From the NCBI RefSeq assembly GCF_016734765.1, contig NZ_JAERQE010000036.1:1-43790 (forward strand): a stretch of DNA of 43,790 nucleotides. The letters run 5' to 3'. This stretch comes from Microvirga soli (GTDB lineage: Bacteria; Pseudomonadota; Alphaproteobacteria; Rhizobiales; Beijerinckiaceae). The notes beneath the pieces are model-generated. The model saw only the letters and a list, made by a program, of their open reading frames with translations. It was not told the origin of the DNA and made no database searches. Positions 42,861-43,790 of the stretch are shown in pieces (position 1 is the first letter of the stretch; every line of letters starts with the position of its first letter). Both the position numbers and the translations under genes were made by a program.

Positions 42861-43103
42861 GCGCTCCATCGCCATGTCCGGATCGGAGAACCGGATTAGA
42901 TTTCCGCGCTCCTGTTGTCCTTCGCCGTCGCGCTCCACCCGCTGGCAGCAAAATCATCGGCAATCCCTTGGCTGAGAGCATGCGCATGGAACGGCTACGG
43001 ACAAAAACACCCGGCACACGCCACGTGGCCGGGTTTCGAAGATCGCGGACCCGCTGTGGCACCGTCGCAGCCTTGGCGTAGTCCGTTGACTGGTATCTGT
43101 TGA

Positions 43104-43349
43104 TCAGCGGCGATGCAGCAGTTGGCGCAGAACGGCCTCAAGGATGAGTCCCTTCACACCCTGCGGGCGATGATACCCTGGGTATCCGTACTCATTTCCA
43201 TAAGGTGGATATCCGCGGTGACCCCAGTTCCGGCCATGCTTGTACCCTTGCCGCTTTTCGGACTTCCATGGCTTGCCATGGCTATCGTGATAGCCGTGCT
43301 GTCGACTTTGCCAGATAGCGAAGATGAGTTTGGCAATAGTCTTGATCAT
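43104..43349 (-). CDS. small Tyr/Gly/His-rich basic protein
   Basis: An 81-residue protein. It begins with an amphipathic helix (MIKTIAKLIFAIWQS), has a centre rich in Gly, Tyr, His, Lys and Arg (HDSHGKPWKSEKRQGYKHG, YPPYGNEYGYPGYHRPQG), and ends in a second helix (VKGLILEAVLRQLLHRR). Two helices around a Gly/Tyr/His centre look designed rather than random. Proteins of this look are scattered in Hyphomicrobiales without a function. The start at 43349 is preferred over 43361 because the helix begins there; the ribosome site is weak. Confidence 0.55.
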   Translation of the reverse strand: MIKTIAKLIFAIWQSRQHGYHDSHGKPWKSEKRQGYKHGRNWGHRGYPPYGNEYGYPGYHRPQGVKGLILEAVLRQLLHRR

Positions 43350-43361
43350 TCGAGATCCCAT

Positions 43362-43790
43362 TCGTAGTGGCTGTCATAGACAGTTCGGTTGGGGCGCTTG
43401 CGCCCGGGGCCGCATCGGCCAGAGAAAGCAGAGCCAGGTGCAGCCCTCACGCGCTCGGCACAACTGCCTGCATGAGGCGCACCTGAAGAGACGCTCCTCA
43501 GCCCCAGAGCTCAATCGCAAGAATGCTGCATAGATATCTCTCAAGTTCAGAACACGTCACTCGAGCTCGTCAGGTGAGAGAGTCCGACATAGCACCCTCG
43601 GCAGCGATTGCCAGAGGGGCCCGGACCACGATGTACTGTAGTCGACCCTGAATAACCCACAACTGATTGAGGTTGAAGGATTCTTCACCTTTGCGAAGCA
43701 TTGTAGAATGCCAGCATCTGGGAAGTGCCCCGATCAAAACCGGTGTTTTGCCATGGGACCCAAGCCGACGATGCTGAGCTCCGGCGATCT
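43362..43790. other. gene-free right edge
   Basis: No supported gene, repeat or RNA. A gene may begin beyond the window edge. Confidence 0.4.

Noticed and set aside
1..43790. tRNA, rRNA, CRISPR array, replication origin, toxin-antitoxin or phage genes
   Set aside because: None was recognised on either strand; no repeat-spacer pattern, cloverleaf or matching protein motif was seen.

Overview
The window is GC-rich DNA of alphaproteobacterial, Hyphomicrobiales type. A relative of Microvirga, Methylobacterium or Bosea is my inference, based on the many small exported PRC-barrel proteins, a DUF3309 peptide, a DUF1236 protein, an HWE-family kinase and a NarL-type two-component pair. One complete insertion sequence, one decayed one and two clear pseudogenes suggest an accessory region or plasmid. 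No replication, ribosomal, tRNA or CRISPR features were seen.

Layout: 1-1633, a small possibly decayed secreted protein gene and a complete IS3-family element with a canonical -1 slippery heptamer. 2121-8340, an envelope-stress group: two PRC-barrel proteins, a BON protein, a cupredoxin-like protein, a membrane-anchored coiled coil, a PepSY-like secreted protein and a 50-residue DUF3309 protein. 8543-11071, an SbmA/BacA-type ABC exporter converging on a DedA protein. 11283-21403, a ten-gene operon. 21602-22059, a wrecked sodC. 22285-28178, a Do-type protease, two more PRC-barrel proteins, a phospholipase D-like protein and a Crp/Fnr regulator. 28411-34460, a NarL-type kinase/regulator pair, the remnant of an MscS channel gene and an HWE kinase. 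34755-35163, an IS256-type transposase remnant. 35294-43361, a DUF1236 protein, an EF-hand protein, an endonuclease/exonuclease/phosphatase protein, a protein with two PepSY-like repeats, small unknown membrane proteins, a PRC-barrel plus six-EF-hand fusion and a Tyr/Gly/His-rich basic protein.

The centrepiece is 11283-21403. Diheme cytochrome c, small secreted protein, Tat-exported gluconate-2-dehydrogenase subunit-3-like protein, GMC flavoprotein, second diheme cytochrome c, lipoprotein cytochrome c, caa3-type subunit II with a fused heme domain, fused subunit I+III, small membrane protein and CtaG follow one another with gaps of at most 17 bp or 4-bp overlaps. It reads as a self-contained periplasmic chain: substrate to FAD to c-type hemes to CuA to oxygen, bypassing quinone and the bc1 complex. 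The substrate is unknown.

A second theme is repeated use of a few exported folds: five PRC-barrel proteins, two EF-hand proteins and two proteins sharing a PepSY-like motif. Two of the genes have GGAAC-type (EcfG-like) promoter candidates, and two others share a GTAC-N6-GTAC box 110-120 nt upstream of their starts.
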